From NCBI RefSeq assembly GCF_010868145.1, contig NZ_JAAGUY010000008.1, forward strand, positions 148,288 to 212,287: a stretch of DNA of 64,000 bases, in the 5' to 3' direction. This DNA is from Nocardia cyriacigeorgica (GTDB lineage Bacteria; Actinomycetota; Actinomycetes; Mycobacteriales; Mycobacteriaceae). Below, one piece after another: positions 18,740 through 27,453 of the stretch (position 1 is the stretch's first letter; each line of letters opens with the position of its first letter). The translations under genes and the position numbers were made by a program. The notes below the pieces were generated by a model. That model was not told where the DNA came from, made no database searches, and was given only the letters and a program-made list of their open reading frames with translations.

Positions 18740-19981
18740 ATGCAGTCGCTGGTGGCCATGATCGTCCGGATCGGTTGTGCGATGGCCACGATTCTGGCCG
18801 CGGTGGGTTTTGTTGCCCCGGCTACGGCCGGCCCGCCGGACTCGCCGTTGTGCGCGTGGCGGTTCATGTCCAACAACACGGTGCTGAACGTGGCATTCCC
18901 CGACGCGAACTCGACGTACTGGCTGATGCCCTACGCGCTGGGGCCGGGTGACTCGATCGAATTGTCCGGTTCCTATCCGGCCGCCCGGTACTTCTCGCTG
19001 AACACCTACGGGACCGACCTCGACACTGTGGACACACTGCGCGACAACCAGATCGTCGCCGATCCGGGCAGCGCCAACCCGTTCGTCGATGCCTCCGCCG
19101 CGTCGCTGCCCGCCACGCAGAAGCGTTGGCACGCCCGGTTGGTCAACGGTCCGGTCGACCACAGCCGGAACGAGTTGCAGGCGGTCGCGAGCGGGCAGAG
19201 CACTCCGATCGGGTTCGTCATCGTCCGTGTCTATGTTCCGGACGACCCGGCCTCGCTCAGCGGCGGCGTTGCGCTTCCGGACGTGAAGCTCTCGCTCGCG
19301 GGCACCGAGGTTGCTGCCCAGCCGTGCGCGCAGCCCTTCGACCCGGCCACGTACACCGGCCCGGTCGCCGACGCCGCCAAGGCCGCCTTCGACCGCGGGA
19401 TCGCTGCGGCGGCCTCGGGCGCGTTCCCCGGCAACACACCGGAGGCGATCTTCCGCAACCCGGCGAGCACCTCCGGGCTCTTCCCGAACGGTGACAACAA
19501 GTACGTCGGGACGCGCATCAGCTATCAGCCGGGACGTCTGCTGGTGGTGCGCGGCAAGGCACCGACCTTCCCGGACACCAGGGCGGGGCAATCGCCGACC
19601 GATCCGCGCCAGGTGCGGTACTGGTCGATGTGCCAGAACGACCTGCTCTCGCCCTACCCCGTCGTTGCCTGCGCGGCCGATTTCCAGACCGCGGTCGACG
19701 GCTCCGGCTACTACACCTATGTGGTCGCCGCGCCCACTGACCTGCCGGCGAACCTCGTGCCGGACGTGACGGTGATTCCGTGGGGCAGCACCGATGTCGA
19801 CAAGGTGCTGTTCCTGCGAAACATGACCCCGAGCGCGGCGTTCTATCCGAATTCGATCCAGGCGTCCCAGGACTCCGGCGCCGATCCGGCCACCACGATG
19901 GGCCCGTATTACCCGCGGGCCGCTTATTGCAGCACCGAGGCGTTCGCGGCGGGTGGCGCGGACGCCTGCCTCGGCGCCTGA
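18740..19981 (+). CDS. secreted protein, DUF1254/DUF1214-like beta fold
   Basis: A 413-residue protein with a signal peptide cut near PATAG (about residue 32). The mature part starts CAWRFMSNNTVLNVAFPDAN and has several Tyr/Gly/Asp-rich beta strands (YFSLNTYGTDLDTVD, IGFVIVRVYVPDD, KYVGTRISYQPG), resembling the DUF1214 half of cell-envelope DUF1254/DUF1214 proteins. At least six Cys suggest disulfides. AAGGGA precedes the ATG at 18740. Function unknown; the family placement is tentative. Confidence 0.75.
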   Translation: MQSLVAMIVRIGCAMATILAAVGFVAPATAGPPDSPLCAWRFMSNNTVLNVAFPDANSTYWLMPYALGPGDSIELSGSYPAARYFSLNTYGTDLDTVDTLRDNQIVADPGSANPFVDASAASLPATQKRWHARLVNGPVDHSRNELQAVASGQSTPIGFVIVRVYVPDDPASLSGGVALPDVKLSLAGTEVAAQPCAQPFDPATYTGPVADAAKAAFDRGIAAAASGAFPGNTPEAIFRNPASTSGLFPNGDNKYVGTRISYQPGRLLVVRGKAPTFPDTRAGQSPTDPRQVRYWSMCQNDLLSPYPVVACAADFQTAVDGSGYYTYVVAAPTDLPANLVPDVTVIPWGSTDVDKVLFLRNMTPSAAFYPNSIQASQDSGADPATTMGPYYPRAAYCSTEAFAAGGADACLGA

Positions 19982-19987
19982 GTACGG

Positions 19988-20437
19988 CTACGGGCAGTCC
20001 GGGGCAGGGGCGTCAACGAACAGCGGTTCGCCCGCGCGGTTGAGGTAGGCCACGTACAGTTCGGCAGGCTCGCTGCCGAGGTTGCGGCCGACGTGTACAT
20101 GGTCGGGTCCGACGGTCTCGGACAGCCCCTGACCCGCGGAGTACGTGATCGGCACACAGTCCGTCTCGGATCGCGTCACCTCGCCAGCTGTCACGACCGC
20201 GAGGACGTTGCCATCGTGGTAGTGCCACCCGAGGGTCCCACCTGGCGCGATCGTGATGCGTCGGAAGGTGTATACGCTCGGCAACCCGGCGAATGGGCTG
20301 AACCCGCTCACATCGACCTGCCCCAGTTGTTCGACGGTCACACCCGAGGGCGGCGTGGCCGACGTCGAGGGCGCGAGGGCGACGATCGCGGCGGCGACCA
20401 CGACGGCGCCGGCGAGGGCATTCCGGTGGATTCGCAT
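19988..20437 (-). CDS. secreted cupin-domain protein
   Basis: A 149-residue protein with a signal peptide (cleaved near STSA, about residue 27) and one cupin barrel. Metal-binding motif 1 is GWHYHDGNVLAVVTAGE (His, His and Glu), motif 2 is PDHVHVGRNLG. Two Cys may be disulfide-bonded. Such small exported cupins may bind a metal or small ligand; no substrate is evident. Convergent with the DUF1254-like gene, 6 nt apart. Confidence 0.85.
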   Translation of the reverse strand: MRIHRNALAGAVVVAAAIVALAPSTSATPPSGVTVEQLGQVDVSGFSPFAGLPSVYTFRRITIAPGGTLGWHYHDGNVLAVVTAGEVTRSETDCVPITYSAGQGLSETVGPDHVHVGRNLGSEPAELYVAYLNRAGEPLFVDAPAPDCP

Positions 20438-20637
20438 CTTCGAATTGTACGAGCCGACTACCTGCGCGAACGGCTGTATTGCTCGGCGCTACCGAGAGGT
20501 GTTCGGCGGCGATCTCGAGGTGGCGACGGTCGCGGACTTCGGCTCACCGGACTCGGCCAATGGCGACAAACGGCCCGGCGCGCATCCTGTCGGCCGATTG
20601 GCCGACAGGATGTGTCGCAGCGAGCCGGGGCGTTGTG

Positions 20638-21975
20638 CTATGGCTTCTGGCTGCCGTGCGTGGCGCTGCCGTCGCCGGGGCCTGATCCCGAGAAGCCGTT
20701 GCTACCAGGTTGATTGGAGCCGGCGTTCGGCTTGGTTCCCGTGTCTGCGCCGGGGGCTGTGCCAGGTCCGAAGCCGTGGGTGGTGCCGCCGCCGAGACCG
20801 GGGACATTCCCACCGGGAACCGTCGGGTTACCGAATTGCGGATAGTTCGGTGCACCGTCGCCTTGGCCTTGGCCTCGGCCGACTCCCGGTACGGATCCGA
20901 GGCCCGGGGTTTCCGCCCGACCGGGGCTCCCGGCATCCGGGACGTAGCCGTCAGTGGTGCCGCCGCCGAGATCGGGGAGGTTCACGTCGGGAATCCATGG
21001 GTTGCCGGGTTGCGAGTTGGTCGGTGCGCTGTCGCTCTGGCTCTGGCCCTGGCCACCGCCCTGGCCGTAGTCGACAGGCCCAGGAGCCGGTGCGGTGCCG
21101 GGGTCTTCCGCAGGACCGGAACCGGGAGCGGGAGCTGGGCCGGGATTCGCCGCGTCGGCCGCGGGGCCGGAGTCCTCAGCGGGCGTTGAGTCCGGGGGTG
21201 CCGGATCCGCCGCGGAGCCGGAACCAACAGCGGGCGCGGGCACCGGGGCGGGGTTGTCTGCCTGGCCCGAGTCGGCGCCTGCGTCGGAACCGGCGGGTTG
21301 TGATGACCGGTCGGGTTCGGCCACGGGCGGCGCTTTCTGATCGGCGGGAGCCGAAGGCATATTCTCGACCTTGGCCGGCTTCGGAGGTGCGGGGTCGTCC
21401 TTGGTGACGGTGTATCCCGCTGCGATCAGCAGAAGAATCGCGCCGAGAATGGCGAGTGTCGCGAGTAATCGCTTCCACCAGCGGGCCCAGATCCGCTGGA
21501 TGCTTCGCATCAGACTGTCGAGCGTCTTGCGTTCTTCCACCTTCTTGCGTAGTTCCCGCACCTTTTTCTCGGCCTCTTCGAGTTCGCGCTCGGCGTCACG
21601 GAGGTTCTCGTCGATCCACTCGGAATGTTCCCCTCGAAGGTATTCCAGGTTTCGCTGAAGTAGATCGTGCTCCTCCTTCCAATCCGCATAGTGTTCGTCG
21701 GTGTACAGCCATGCGATTTGGTGAGATTCGTCTTGATAGAAGCCGGGGTACTCGCCGTCTCTGTTGAAGTAATGTGTTTCGTGGTGTCGAATCTGCTCCT
21801 CGAGTCTCGCGATTCCTTCATCGTTCTCTCGTTTGATCTCGAGAGCTTTTTCATACTCCTTCCTGGCCTCTTCAGCAGCCCGCTCGGCATCTTCGAGCTG
21901 CTCAAAGATATCCTTTTCCGGATTCTCGTCTTCGATCAAGCAGACATTGGCTACAACGGCGACATCGTCACTCAT
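20638..21975 (-). CDS. coiled-coil membrane protein with long Pro/Gly/Ala-rich exported tail
   Basis: A 445-residue protein in three parts. Residues about 15-165 are highly charged and helical (FEQLEDAERAAEEARKEYEK, ELEEAEKKVRELRKKVEERK), a cytoplasmic coiled coil. One membrane helix follows (LLATLAILGAILLLIAAGY). The last 250 residues are disordered and rich in Pro, Ala, Gly and Asp, with two imperfect copies of a unit ending LGGGTTDGYVP / LGGGTTHGFGP. The N-terminal DNA is clearly less GC-rich than its surroundings, suggesting separate ancestry. ATG at 21975 chosen; a GTG at 21984 is possible. No family recognised. Confidence 0.8.
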   Translation of the reverse strand: MSDDVAVVANVCLIEDENPEKDIFEQLEDAERAAEEARKEYEKALEIKRENDEGIARLEEQIRHHETHYFNRDGEYPGFYQDESHQIAWLYTDEHYADWKEEHDLLQRNLEYLRGEHSEWIDENLRDAERELEEAEKKVRELRKKVEERKTLDSLMRSIQRIWARWWKRLLATLAILGAILLLIAAGYTVTKDDPAPPKPAKVENMPSAPADQKAPPVAEPDRSSQPAGSDAGADSGQADNPAPVPAPAVGSGSAADPAPPDSTPAEDSGPAADAANPGPAPAPGSGPAEDPGTAPAPGPVDYGQGGGQGQSQSDSAPTNSQPGNPWIPDVNLPDLGGGTTDGYVPDAGSPGRAETPGLGSVPGVGRGQGQGDGAPNYPQFGNPTVPGGNVPGLGGGTTHGFGPGTAPGADTGTKPNAGSNQPGSNGFSGSGPGDGSATHGSQKP

Positions 21976-22189
21976 CGGAATCACTTTCCCTGATTTACCG
22001 AAGACGCTGAACGAGGCTCCGGATGCTAGTTACACGGAAAGAGCAGGCGCTCGTTTCCATTTGCCTCCTCAGGCTATGGTTGTACCGGCGAGCGCCGCTT
22101 CCGTGTCAACGCGGAACGGATTACGTGCTAGCACGCCCATGCCGTCCTCAGGGCAGGACGGTTGGGATCAATTCCGTGGTCCCGAAAAG

Positions 22190-22230
22190 CAGAACTCTCC
22201 GGGACCCGTGGCCGGTCCCGGAGAGTTCTG
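22190..22230 (-). terminator. intrinsic terminator of the acyl-CoA dehydrogenase gene
   Basis: A perfect 17-bp stem, CAGAACTCTCCGGGACC (22190-22206) with GGTCCCGGAGAGTTCTG (22214-22230), 7-nt loop. Read on the minus strand the stem is followed by CTTTT, the classic rho-independent form, 21 nt beyond the gene's stop. Confidence 0.88.
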
Positions 22231-22250
22231 GGTAGGAGATGGCGCGGGGA

Positions 22251-23471
22251 CTACCCGCCGACCAACCCCTTGGCGATGTGGGTGACCTGGATTTCGTTGC
22301 TGCCCGCGTAGATCATCAGCGACTTGGCGTCGCGAGCGAGTTGTTCGACCTTGTACTCGGCCATGTAGCCGTTGCCGCCGAAGAGCTGGACGGCTTCCAT
22401 GGCGACCTCGGTGGCGGCGCGGGAGGAGTACAGCTTCATCGCCGAAGCCTCTGCCAGGGAGACCTTTTCGCCTGCGGCGGTGCGTTCGATGGCATTGAAC
22501 ACCATGTTCTGCACGTTGATCCGGGCGATTTCCATTTCGGCGAGTTTGAGCTGGATGAGCTGGAACTGGGCGATCTCCTTGCCCCACAGCTTGCGCGACT
22601 TCGCGTAATCGACGCAGAGCCGGTGGCATTCGTTGATGATGCCGAGGGCCAGCGAGGCGATGCCGATGCGTTCGGCGGCGAAGGATTCCTTGGCGCTGTC
22701 CTTGCCGTCGCCCTTGGCCGGGTTCTCGGTTTCGCCGAGCAGACGGTCGGGGGTGATGCGGACGTTGTCGAAGAACAGCTCGCCGGTGGGGGAGGAGTTC
22801 ATGCCCATCTTCTTGAACGGTGGGCTCTGCGTGAAGCCGGGCATGCCCTTGTCGAGCACGAAGGTCAGGACCTTACGGTCGCGCCGATCGGTGCCGTCCT
22901 GCTCGTCCAACTTCGCATAGACGACGGTCACGTCGGCGTACGGGCCGTTGGTGATGAAGGTCTTCTGACCGTTGAGAATGTAGTCCTCGCCGTCGCGGCG
23001 GACGTAGGATTTCATGCCGCCGAAGGCGTCCGAACCCGAGTCCGGTTCGGTGATGGCCCAGGCGCCGACCTTCTCCATGGTGACGAGTTCGGGCAGCCAG
23101 CGCTTCTTCTGTGCGAGCGTGCCGCGGCTGCGAATGGTGCCGACGGTGAGTCCGAGGCTCACGCCCATCGAGGCCACCATGCCGAGGCTGACCCCGGCGA
23201 GCTCGCTGTTGAGGATGACGCCCATGCTGCCCGCGCCGCTGAACCCGCCACCCGCTGTGCCCGTGGTGCCGGCTTCCTCCCTTGCCAGTGATTTCTCGAG
23301 CCCTTCCCGGGCCATCTCGTCCAGGCCGAAGGTCGCATACAGCTTGCGGATGATGTCGAATGGCGGCAGCGCGCCGCTTTCCAGCTGGTCGACGTGCGGT
23401 TTGAGCTCTTTGTCGATGAAGCCGCGCACTGCGTCGCGGAACATCAGGTCTTCGTCGGACCACTGGTACAT
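22251..23471 (-). CDS. acyl-CoA dehydrogenase (FadE family), probable KstR regulon member
   Basis: A 406-residue flavoenzyme for alpha,beta-dehydrogenation of acyl-CoA. FAD/substrate segments include GAWAITEPDSGSDAFGGMKS and LWGKEIAQFQ; the C-terminus has MIYAGSNEIQ, where the Glu of the MCAD-type YEGT is Ala, so the catalytic base is more likely the Glu in FAAERIG, as in isovaleryl- and long-chain enzymes. Start ATG 23471 follows GGGAG. A perfect KstR-type box lies 43 nt upstream, suggesting a role in sterol side-chain or ring catabolism. The upstream extension to 23507 has no support. Confidence 0.92.
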   Translation of the reverse strand: MYQWSDEDLMFRDAVRGFIDKELKPHVDQLESGALPPFDIIRKLYATFGLDEMAREGLEKSLAREEAGTTGTAGGGFSGAGSMGVILNSELAGVSLGMVASMGVSLGLTVGTIRSRGTLAQKKRWLPELVTMEKVGAWAITEPDSGSDAFGGMKSYVRRDGEDYILNGQKTFITNGPYADVTVVYAKLDEQDGTDRRDRKVLTFVLDKGMPGFTQSPPFKKMGMNSSPTGELFFDNVRITPDRLLGETENPAKGDGKDSAKESFAAERIGIASLALGIINECHRLCVDYAKSRKLWGKEIAQFQLIQLKLAEMEIARINVQNMVFNAIERTAAGEKVSLAEASAMKLYSSRAATEVAMEAVQLFGGNGYMAEYKVEQLARDAKSLMIYAGSNEIQVTHIAKGLVGG

Positions 23472-23514
23472 CGCGTGAACTCCCGAGGGATCGCCGGAAC
23501 AGTCCACCTAAATA

Positions 23515-23528
23515 TAGAACACGTTCTA
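23515..23528. promoter_or_regulatory. KstR-type operator
   Basis: TAGAACACGTTCTA fits the KstR consensus TnnAACnnGTTnnA at every fixed base and is a perfect 6-bp inverted repeat around AC. KstR is the TetR-family repressor of cholesterol catabolism in mycobacteria, rhodococci and nocardiae. It lies between the acyl-CoA dehydrogenase gene and a small divergent membrane protein gene. Confidence 0.75.
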
Positions 23529-23601
23529 ATTTGCCTCGGCGGGTGTGCCGTTTACCACCAACGGGTGTAGCCGAGTGGACCAACGTTGGACAATGGTGTG
23601 T

Positions 23602-23793
23602 ATGGCACCGGTAACTCGCATCGGCATCGTGCTGTCGGTCCTCGCGCTTGGGATCCTGGCGGCATCGATCCTCTTGCAGATCATCAACGACCGGCCCGCC
23701 ATGCTGGTGGCTGTTACCACGGCGGTGTGGGTTGCCCTTGCCGCGTCGACGTCGGTCGGCGCGCGGCGCGCGTGGGTGCATCCGCGGCACTGA
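23602..23793 (+). CDS. small two-helix membrane protein
   Basis: A 63-residue protein from ATG 23602 (MAPVTRIGIVLSVLALG), with two membrane helices (about 6-26 and 33-52) and a short basic end. The Shine-Dalgarno is weak; an ATG at 23593 is also in frame. It starts 74 nt from the KstR-type box and may share that promoter region. No family recognised. Confidence 0.55.
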   Translation: MAPVTRIGIVLSVLALGILAASILLQIINDRPAMLVAVTTAVWVALAASTSVGARRAWVHPRH

Positions 23794-23847
23794 ACTCGGC
23801 GACCGTGATCGGTGCCCGGGCCATGGCGAGGCGGTGATCGGGAACGA

Positions 23848-24051
23848 TCACGGGCTCGGCTGTGGCAGCTCGCAATCGTTGACCTTGGGGTTGACTCCCA
23901 TGTAGTTCAGCGGTCCGGCGATGACCGTCACCGCGACTGTTCCGATACTTGCGCAATTCTGATCCCGGTCGGTGAAATAGCCCCGCTGACCGGCGGCCAC
24001 CGCGCCGATGAGCAGCCACACGACCGCCGCGATCATCAACAGGCGCCGCAT
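23848..24051 (-). CDS. small exported or membrane protein
   Basis: A 67-residue protein with an N-terminal hydrophobic helix (LLMIAAVVWLLIGAVAAG) and a short extracytoplasmic part with two Cys (DQNCASIGT, VNDCELP) likely paired. Strong GAGGAGG just before the ATG supports the call. Unknown function. Confidence 0.75.
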   Translation of the reverse strand: MRRLLMIAAVVWLLIGAVAAGQRGYFTDRDQNCASIGTVAVTVIAGPLNYMGVNPKVNDCELPQPSP

Positions 24052-24086
24052 CGCGCCCTCCTCGAACTCGCGTGTTGAGCGTTGAG

Positions 24087-24242
24087 TCAGTAGTAGTGGC
24101 GTCTGCCATAGACCGGCCGACCGACGCTGCCAAGGAGAAACAGCACGGCGCCGATGATCAGGATGATGATCCCGATCGTTGTGAGCACAGAGATGCCGAA
24201 AATCAGTCCGGCGATGAGAAGCACAGCTCCGAGAATGATCAT
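24087..24242 (-). CDS. very small hydrophobic protein, DUF6131-like
   Basis: A 51-residue protein, MIILGAVLLIAGLIFGISVL... ending GSVGRPVYGRRHYY. Two adjacent membrane helices and the terminal GRPVxGRRHYY fit the small DUF6131-type proteins common in Mycobacterium and Nocardia. Codon use is normal, but the ribosome binding site is weak. Function unknown. Confidence 0.75.
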   Translation of the reverse strand: MIILGAVLLIAGLIFGISVLTTIGIIILIIGAVLFLLGSVGRPVYGRRHYY

Positions 24243-24357
24243 GACGTCGATCCGTTTTCAGGTGAACGAAGACGGCTCGGGGTCGGTTCGCCGACCTACC
24301 GCCTCATTCAAGTACACGCCTGATATTCGGTGATCGCAACTGGTCCCGGTCCGGGCC

Positions 24358-25572
24358 TTATGGCGCGGCGCCTGCGTGGACGTCCACGGCGGGTTCGGAC
24401 CGCCGCCACGCCGGCCATTGCCGGTAGGTCGCTGCCCTCAGCACCCATTCCACCGGCCCGTAACGATGCCCGCGCAACCAGCGTTCGCTGCCCCACAGCT
24501 GGGCCAGATAGGTGAGGACGGCGATCGCGAGTACCGCGAAGGGTGGGATGCGGTCGCCGAGGGCGAATCCGTAGCCGGTAAACAGAACGGCAATCACCAC
24601 GGATTGGCCGATGTAATTGCTAGCGGCCATGCGCCCGGCCGGCGCGGTATGGCGCAGCGCGCCGGTACGGTCCGATCGCGCGAGCCAGATGATCACGGAG
24701 ACGTAGAACATGGTCATGACCGGGTTGATCAATTCCTGGATGCCGAACAGATAGGTCGGCACTTCCCCGTGCACGGTATGCACAACCACGGTGGCGATCG
24801 AGACCGGCAGTCCGACGGCGGCCCCGATCAGCAGGGCGCGCGGTGTCCACCGGCTGAGTCGCTCGGGGTCCTCGAACAACCGCACCTTGCCTGCTGCCAT
24901 ACCGATCAAGAACATGCCCATGCTGGTGAAGCCCTGACCGATAAACGTGAACAGCATGAACTTCGGCCCGGTCTCGAGCTGTGTGGTGAAGGCGTCGGTC
25001 ACGGTGCCGAGGAATCCGGTGCGCATCGCCTCCAGGTCGTAGACCTGGCCGAGCCCGCCGATGTCGGTGCCGCCGCCGGGCACGAATGCTAGCGACGCGA
25101 ACAATACATACAGCACCACACCTGTGATGACGGCCGTGCGGGGCCGAATCTTGCGGAGCAGCACCAGAATCGCGCACAGCACCGCGTACAGGGTGAGGAT
25201 GTCGCCGATCCACAGCAGGCATACATGCGCCACGCCGATCAGCAGTAGCGCCGCACATCGGCGGAGCAGCCGCGGAACGGGTGCGACACCGACGCGTTCG
25301 GCGGCGGCGATCTGCAGTGTGAACGAATACCCGAACAGGAAGGCGAACAGCAGATAGAACTTGCCGAGGAAAAGTCCGTAGATGAGTCCGTACGCGAGGC
25401 GATCCCATGTCCCGTCGAACAGTGGAACCGGATCGGAGTTCGGGCCGGTGAACGACAGCAGCATGGTCAGTACGGCGGCGTTGGTGACCAGGATCCCGAA
25501 GAGCGCGAAACCGCGCAGCATGTCGACCTCGCCGATGCGCCGCGTTGACGGTTTCTGCGCCGTGTGCACCAT
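24358..25572 (-). CDS. DUF418 family membrane protein
   Basis: A 404-residue protein with about 9-10 membrane helices. The N-terminal RRIGEVDMLRGFALFGILVTN (Asp-x-x-Arg-Gly) and the C-terminal DUF418 region (NYIGQSVVIAVLFTGYGF, WLRGHRYGPVEWVLRAATYR) are diagnostic. The family resembles acyltransferase-3 membrane proteins but its substrate is unknown. Start ATG at 25572. It stands alone. Confidence 0.9.
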   Translation of the reverse strand: MVHTAQKPSTRRIGEVDMLRGFALFGILVTNAAVLTMLLSFTGPNSDPVPLFDGTWDRLAYGLIYGLFLGKFYLLFAFLFGYSFTLQIAAAERVGVAPVPRLLRRCAALLLIGVAHVCLLWIGDILTLYAVLCAILVLLRKIRPRTAVITGVVLYVLFASLAFVPGGGTDIGGLGQVYDLEAMRTGFLGTVTDAFTTQLETGPKFMLFTFIGQGFTSMGMFLIGMAAGKVRLFEDPERLSRWTPRALLIGAAVGLPVSIATVVVHTVHGEVPTYLFGIQELINPVMTMFYVSVIIWLARSDRTGALRHTAPAGRMAASNYIGQSVVIAVLFTGYGFALGDRIPPFAVLAIAVLTYLAQLWGSERWLRGHRYGPVEWVLRAATYRQWPAWRRSEPAVDVHAGAAP

Positions 25573-25678
25573 GTCGTCACGTTAGGTGTCGGCGTGTGTC
25601 GTCCACATCGGCCGCCCGGATGATCTGCGGCTTGTGGTGATCAATCTCGGGGATGACCTGGTTGGCCGGTTCAGCGCA

Positions 25679-26116
25679 TCATGAATTCCCGAGCGTGGGG
25701 TCGGCCGGTTCCGAGAGTTGTTGCAGTGCGCGGAGAAAGCCGCGGCGATCGTCGGGGGACAGGGCCGCCAGGAGCTCGTTCTCCTGGTGATGAATCGCGG
25801 CCTGCGCGGAGTCGCGCAGCTCCCGGCCCGCCGAGGTGAGCGACAGCAGACGGGCGCGGCGATCGGTGGGGTCGGGGGTGCGGGTGATGAGGCCCCGGTC
25901 CTGGAGGTCGTCGAGGGTGGCGATGATGCGGGTCTTATCGGCGCCGATGGCCTTGGCGAGGGCCGATTGGGTGCGGACCGGGGATTCCTCGAGGCCGAGT
26001 AGGACGCCGTAGGCCCACATGGTGAGGCCGTGCGATTCCAGGATCGGGCGTTCGATGGCCATCAACGTGCGGCCGAGCGGCACGATCATCGCTGCTAGGT
26101 CGGGTCGGTCCGGCAT
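25679..26116 (-). CDS. MarR family transcriptional regulator
   Basis: A 145-residue repressor. Recognition region VRTQSALAKAIGADKTRIIA and wing PDPTDRRARLLSLTSAGREL. Start ATG at 26116, 45 nt from the divergent TIGR03086-type gene; the AT-rich spacer (CAAATAATAAG) is the likely operator and shared promoter. Longer upstream frame not used because it would overlap the divergent gene. Confidence 0.9.
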   Translation of the reverse strand: MPDRPDLAAMIVPLGRTLMAIERPILESHGLTMWAYGVLLGLEESPVRTQSALAKAIGADKTRIIATLDDLQDRGLITRTPDPTDRRARLLSLTSAGRELRDSAQAAIHHQENELLAALSPDDRRGFLRALQQLSEPADPTLGNS

Positions 26117-26161
26117 GGGGAAAAGATACCCCTGGGCAAATAATAAGCTGACGCCTACGAT

Positions 26162-26779
26162 ATGCGTATGCTTACTGATATTCGAGAACAACATCGAGAG
26201 TCGGTCCGGCTGTGCCGCGGCGTGGTCGCGCGAGTAGCGCCGCATCGACTTGCCGACCCGACGCCCTGCGCGGAATGGGATCTACGCGACCTGCTGCATC
26301 ACATGGCCGTACAGAACCGCGGCTTTGCTGCCGCCGCAGCCGGCCACGGCAAGGAATATGACTGGTGGCGAAAGGAATTCGCCGACGACCCGATCGCCGA
26401 CTGCCTGAGCTCCTGCGACGAGGTCGTCACCGCTTTCGCCGCCGAGGGTGTCCTCGACCGCCCGTGGTCCCTCCCCGATATCACCACCGACACCACCATC
26501 CCCGGCAGCACTGCCATCAACTTCCACCTCGTGGACTCCGTAGTCCACGCCTGGGACGTCGCCCGCGCGATAGGCGAGCAGATCGACATCGACCCGGATC
26601 TGGCAGCGATCTCGCAACGCATCGCCGACAAGGTTCCGACCGGATCGATCCGCATCGAACCGGGCGCGGCCTTCGGCCCGGACCTGCCGACGACCGCCGA
26701 GGATTCAGCACTGGATCGAACCCTGCGCCTGCTTGGCAGGTCCCCGTCCTGGCCTGACCCAACACCCGGTCAGCCGTAG
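26162..26779 (+). CDS. TIGR03086/DinB-like putative mycothiol-dependent enzyme
   Basis: A 205-residue four-helix-bundle protein with the TIGR03086 pattern: TPCAEWDLRDLLHHMAVQNR near residue 37 (metal-binding His) and FHLVDSVVHAWDVARAIGE near 120 (further His/Asp ligands). Such proteins are related to mycothiol-dependent maleylpyruvate isomerase and bind a divalent metal. Start could be ATG 26162 or 26168; no Shine-Dalgarno, so it may be leaderless. Probably controlled by the divergent MarR, e.g. in electrophile or thiol stress (inference). Confidence 0.85.
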   Translation: MRMLTDIREQHRESVRLCRGVVARVAPHRLADPTPCAEWDLRDLLHHMAVQNRGFAAAAAGHGKEYDWWRKEFADDPIADCLSSCDEVVTAFAAEGVLDRPWSLPDITTDTTIPGSTAINFHLVDSVVHAWDVARAIGEQIDIDPDLAAISQRIADKVPTGSIRIEPGAAFGPDLPTTAEDSALDRTLRLLGRSPSWPDPTPGQP

Positions 26780-26912
26780 GACTGGGGCGAGGACTACCGG
26801 GCACACGATCTGTATCGAGACTAACCGGTGATCAAAAACGAGCACGTTATCGCGGCAAGGGGGCAATACTCGGGAAGATTGGCCGATTCCCGCGCGAGCT
26901 AGGAGGAGATTG

Positions 26913-27359
26913 GTGCATATCGTGATCCGATCCATCGCCGGCGCGCTGGCCGCCATAGCGCTGGCCCTCGGGTTCGTGGTCGGCGGTTCCGGTCCCGCGG
27001 TGGCTCAGCCGACCACGGTCTTTCCGGTGCCGGTGGTGTTCAACTACACCTTCGATCTGTCGCCATCGGTCGGTGTGGTCCACGTGTCGGCGACCCCGAC
27101 CGGTACGCCGGGGGAAACCGCCCTCGTGGTCGACGACCCCATCTTCTCGCTGATCCCGTTCGCACCGTCGGTGCAGGTGAACTGGCGCAACTTGGACACC
27201 GGTGCGAACGGCACGATCGAGCTACCGACGACCACCAGTTCGACAACGGGCATGCCGAAGCCGGTCGTCGTCACCACCGGAACGGGCCTGGTGACCGCCA
27301 CGGTCTTCGCGACCAGCGGCACGGTGATTCCGGGTTTCGGCGCGTTCCAGACCCCCTAG
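26913..27359 (+). CDS. small secreted beta-rich protein with WRN motif (paralogue group)
   Basis: A 148-residue protein with a signal peptide cut after GPAVAQ (about residue 30). The mature part contains VQVNWRNLDTGANGTIEL and ends VIPGFGAFQTP. It aligns with the secreted protein at 43345 (VAWRNTTTGATGTYE, IPARGSFDVP) and more weakly with that at 47281. Start GTG 26913 lies 4 nt after AGGAGGAG; TTG 26910 is possible. Function unknown. Confidence 0.85.
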   Translation: MHIVIRSIAGALAAIALALGFVVGGSGPAVAQPTTVFPVPVVFNYTFDLSPSVGVVHVSATPTGTPGETALVVDDPIFSLIPFAPSVQVNWRNLDTGANGTIELPTTTSSTTGMPKPVVVTTGTGLVTATVFATSGTVIPGFGAFQTP

Positions 27360-27409
27360 CGGCGAACCGGTGGCGGGTCGATCGAGCCACGGAAACGAAC
27401 AGCGGTGAC

Positions 27410-27445
27410 CGTTGCCCGGCCTGCCGACCGGCGGGCCGGGCAACG
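27410..27445. terminator. hairpin between convergent genes
   Basis: A perfect 12-bp stem, CGTTGCCCGGCC with GGCCGGGCAACG, around a 12-nt loop, between the ends of the secreted-protein gene (plus) and the NRPS (minus, stop at 27454). No long T tract, so strength is uncertain; it may serve both directions. Confidence 0.65.
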
Positions 27446-27453
27446 ATCGAACC

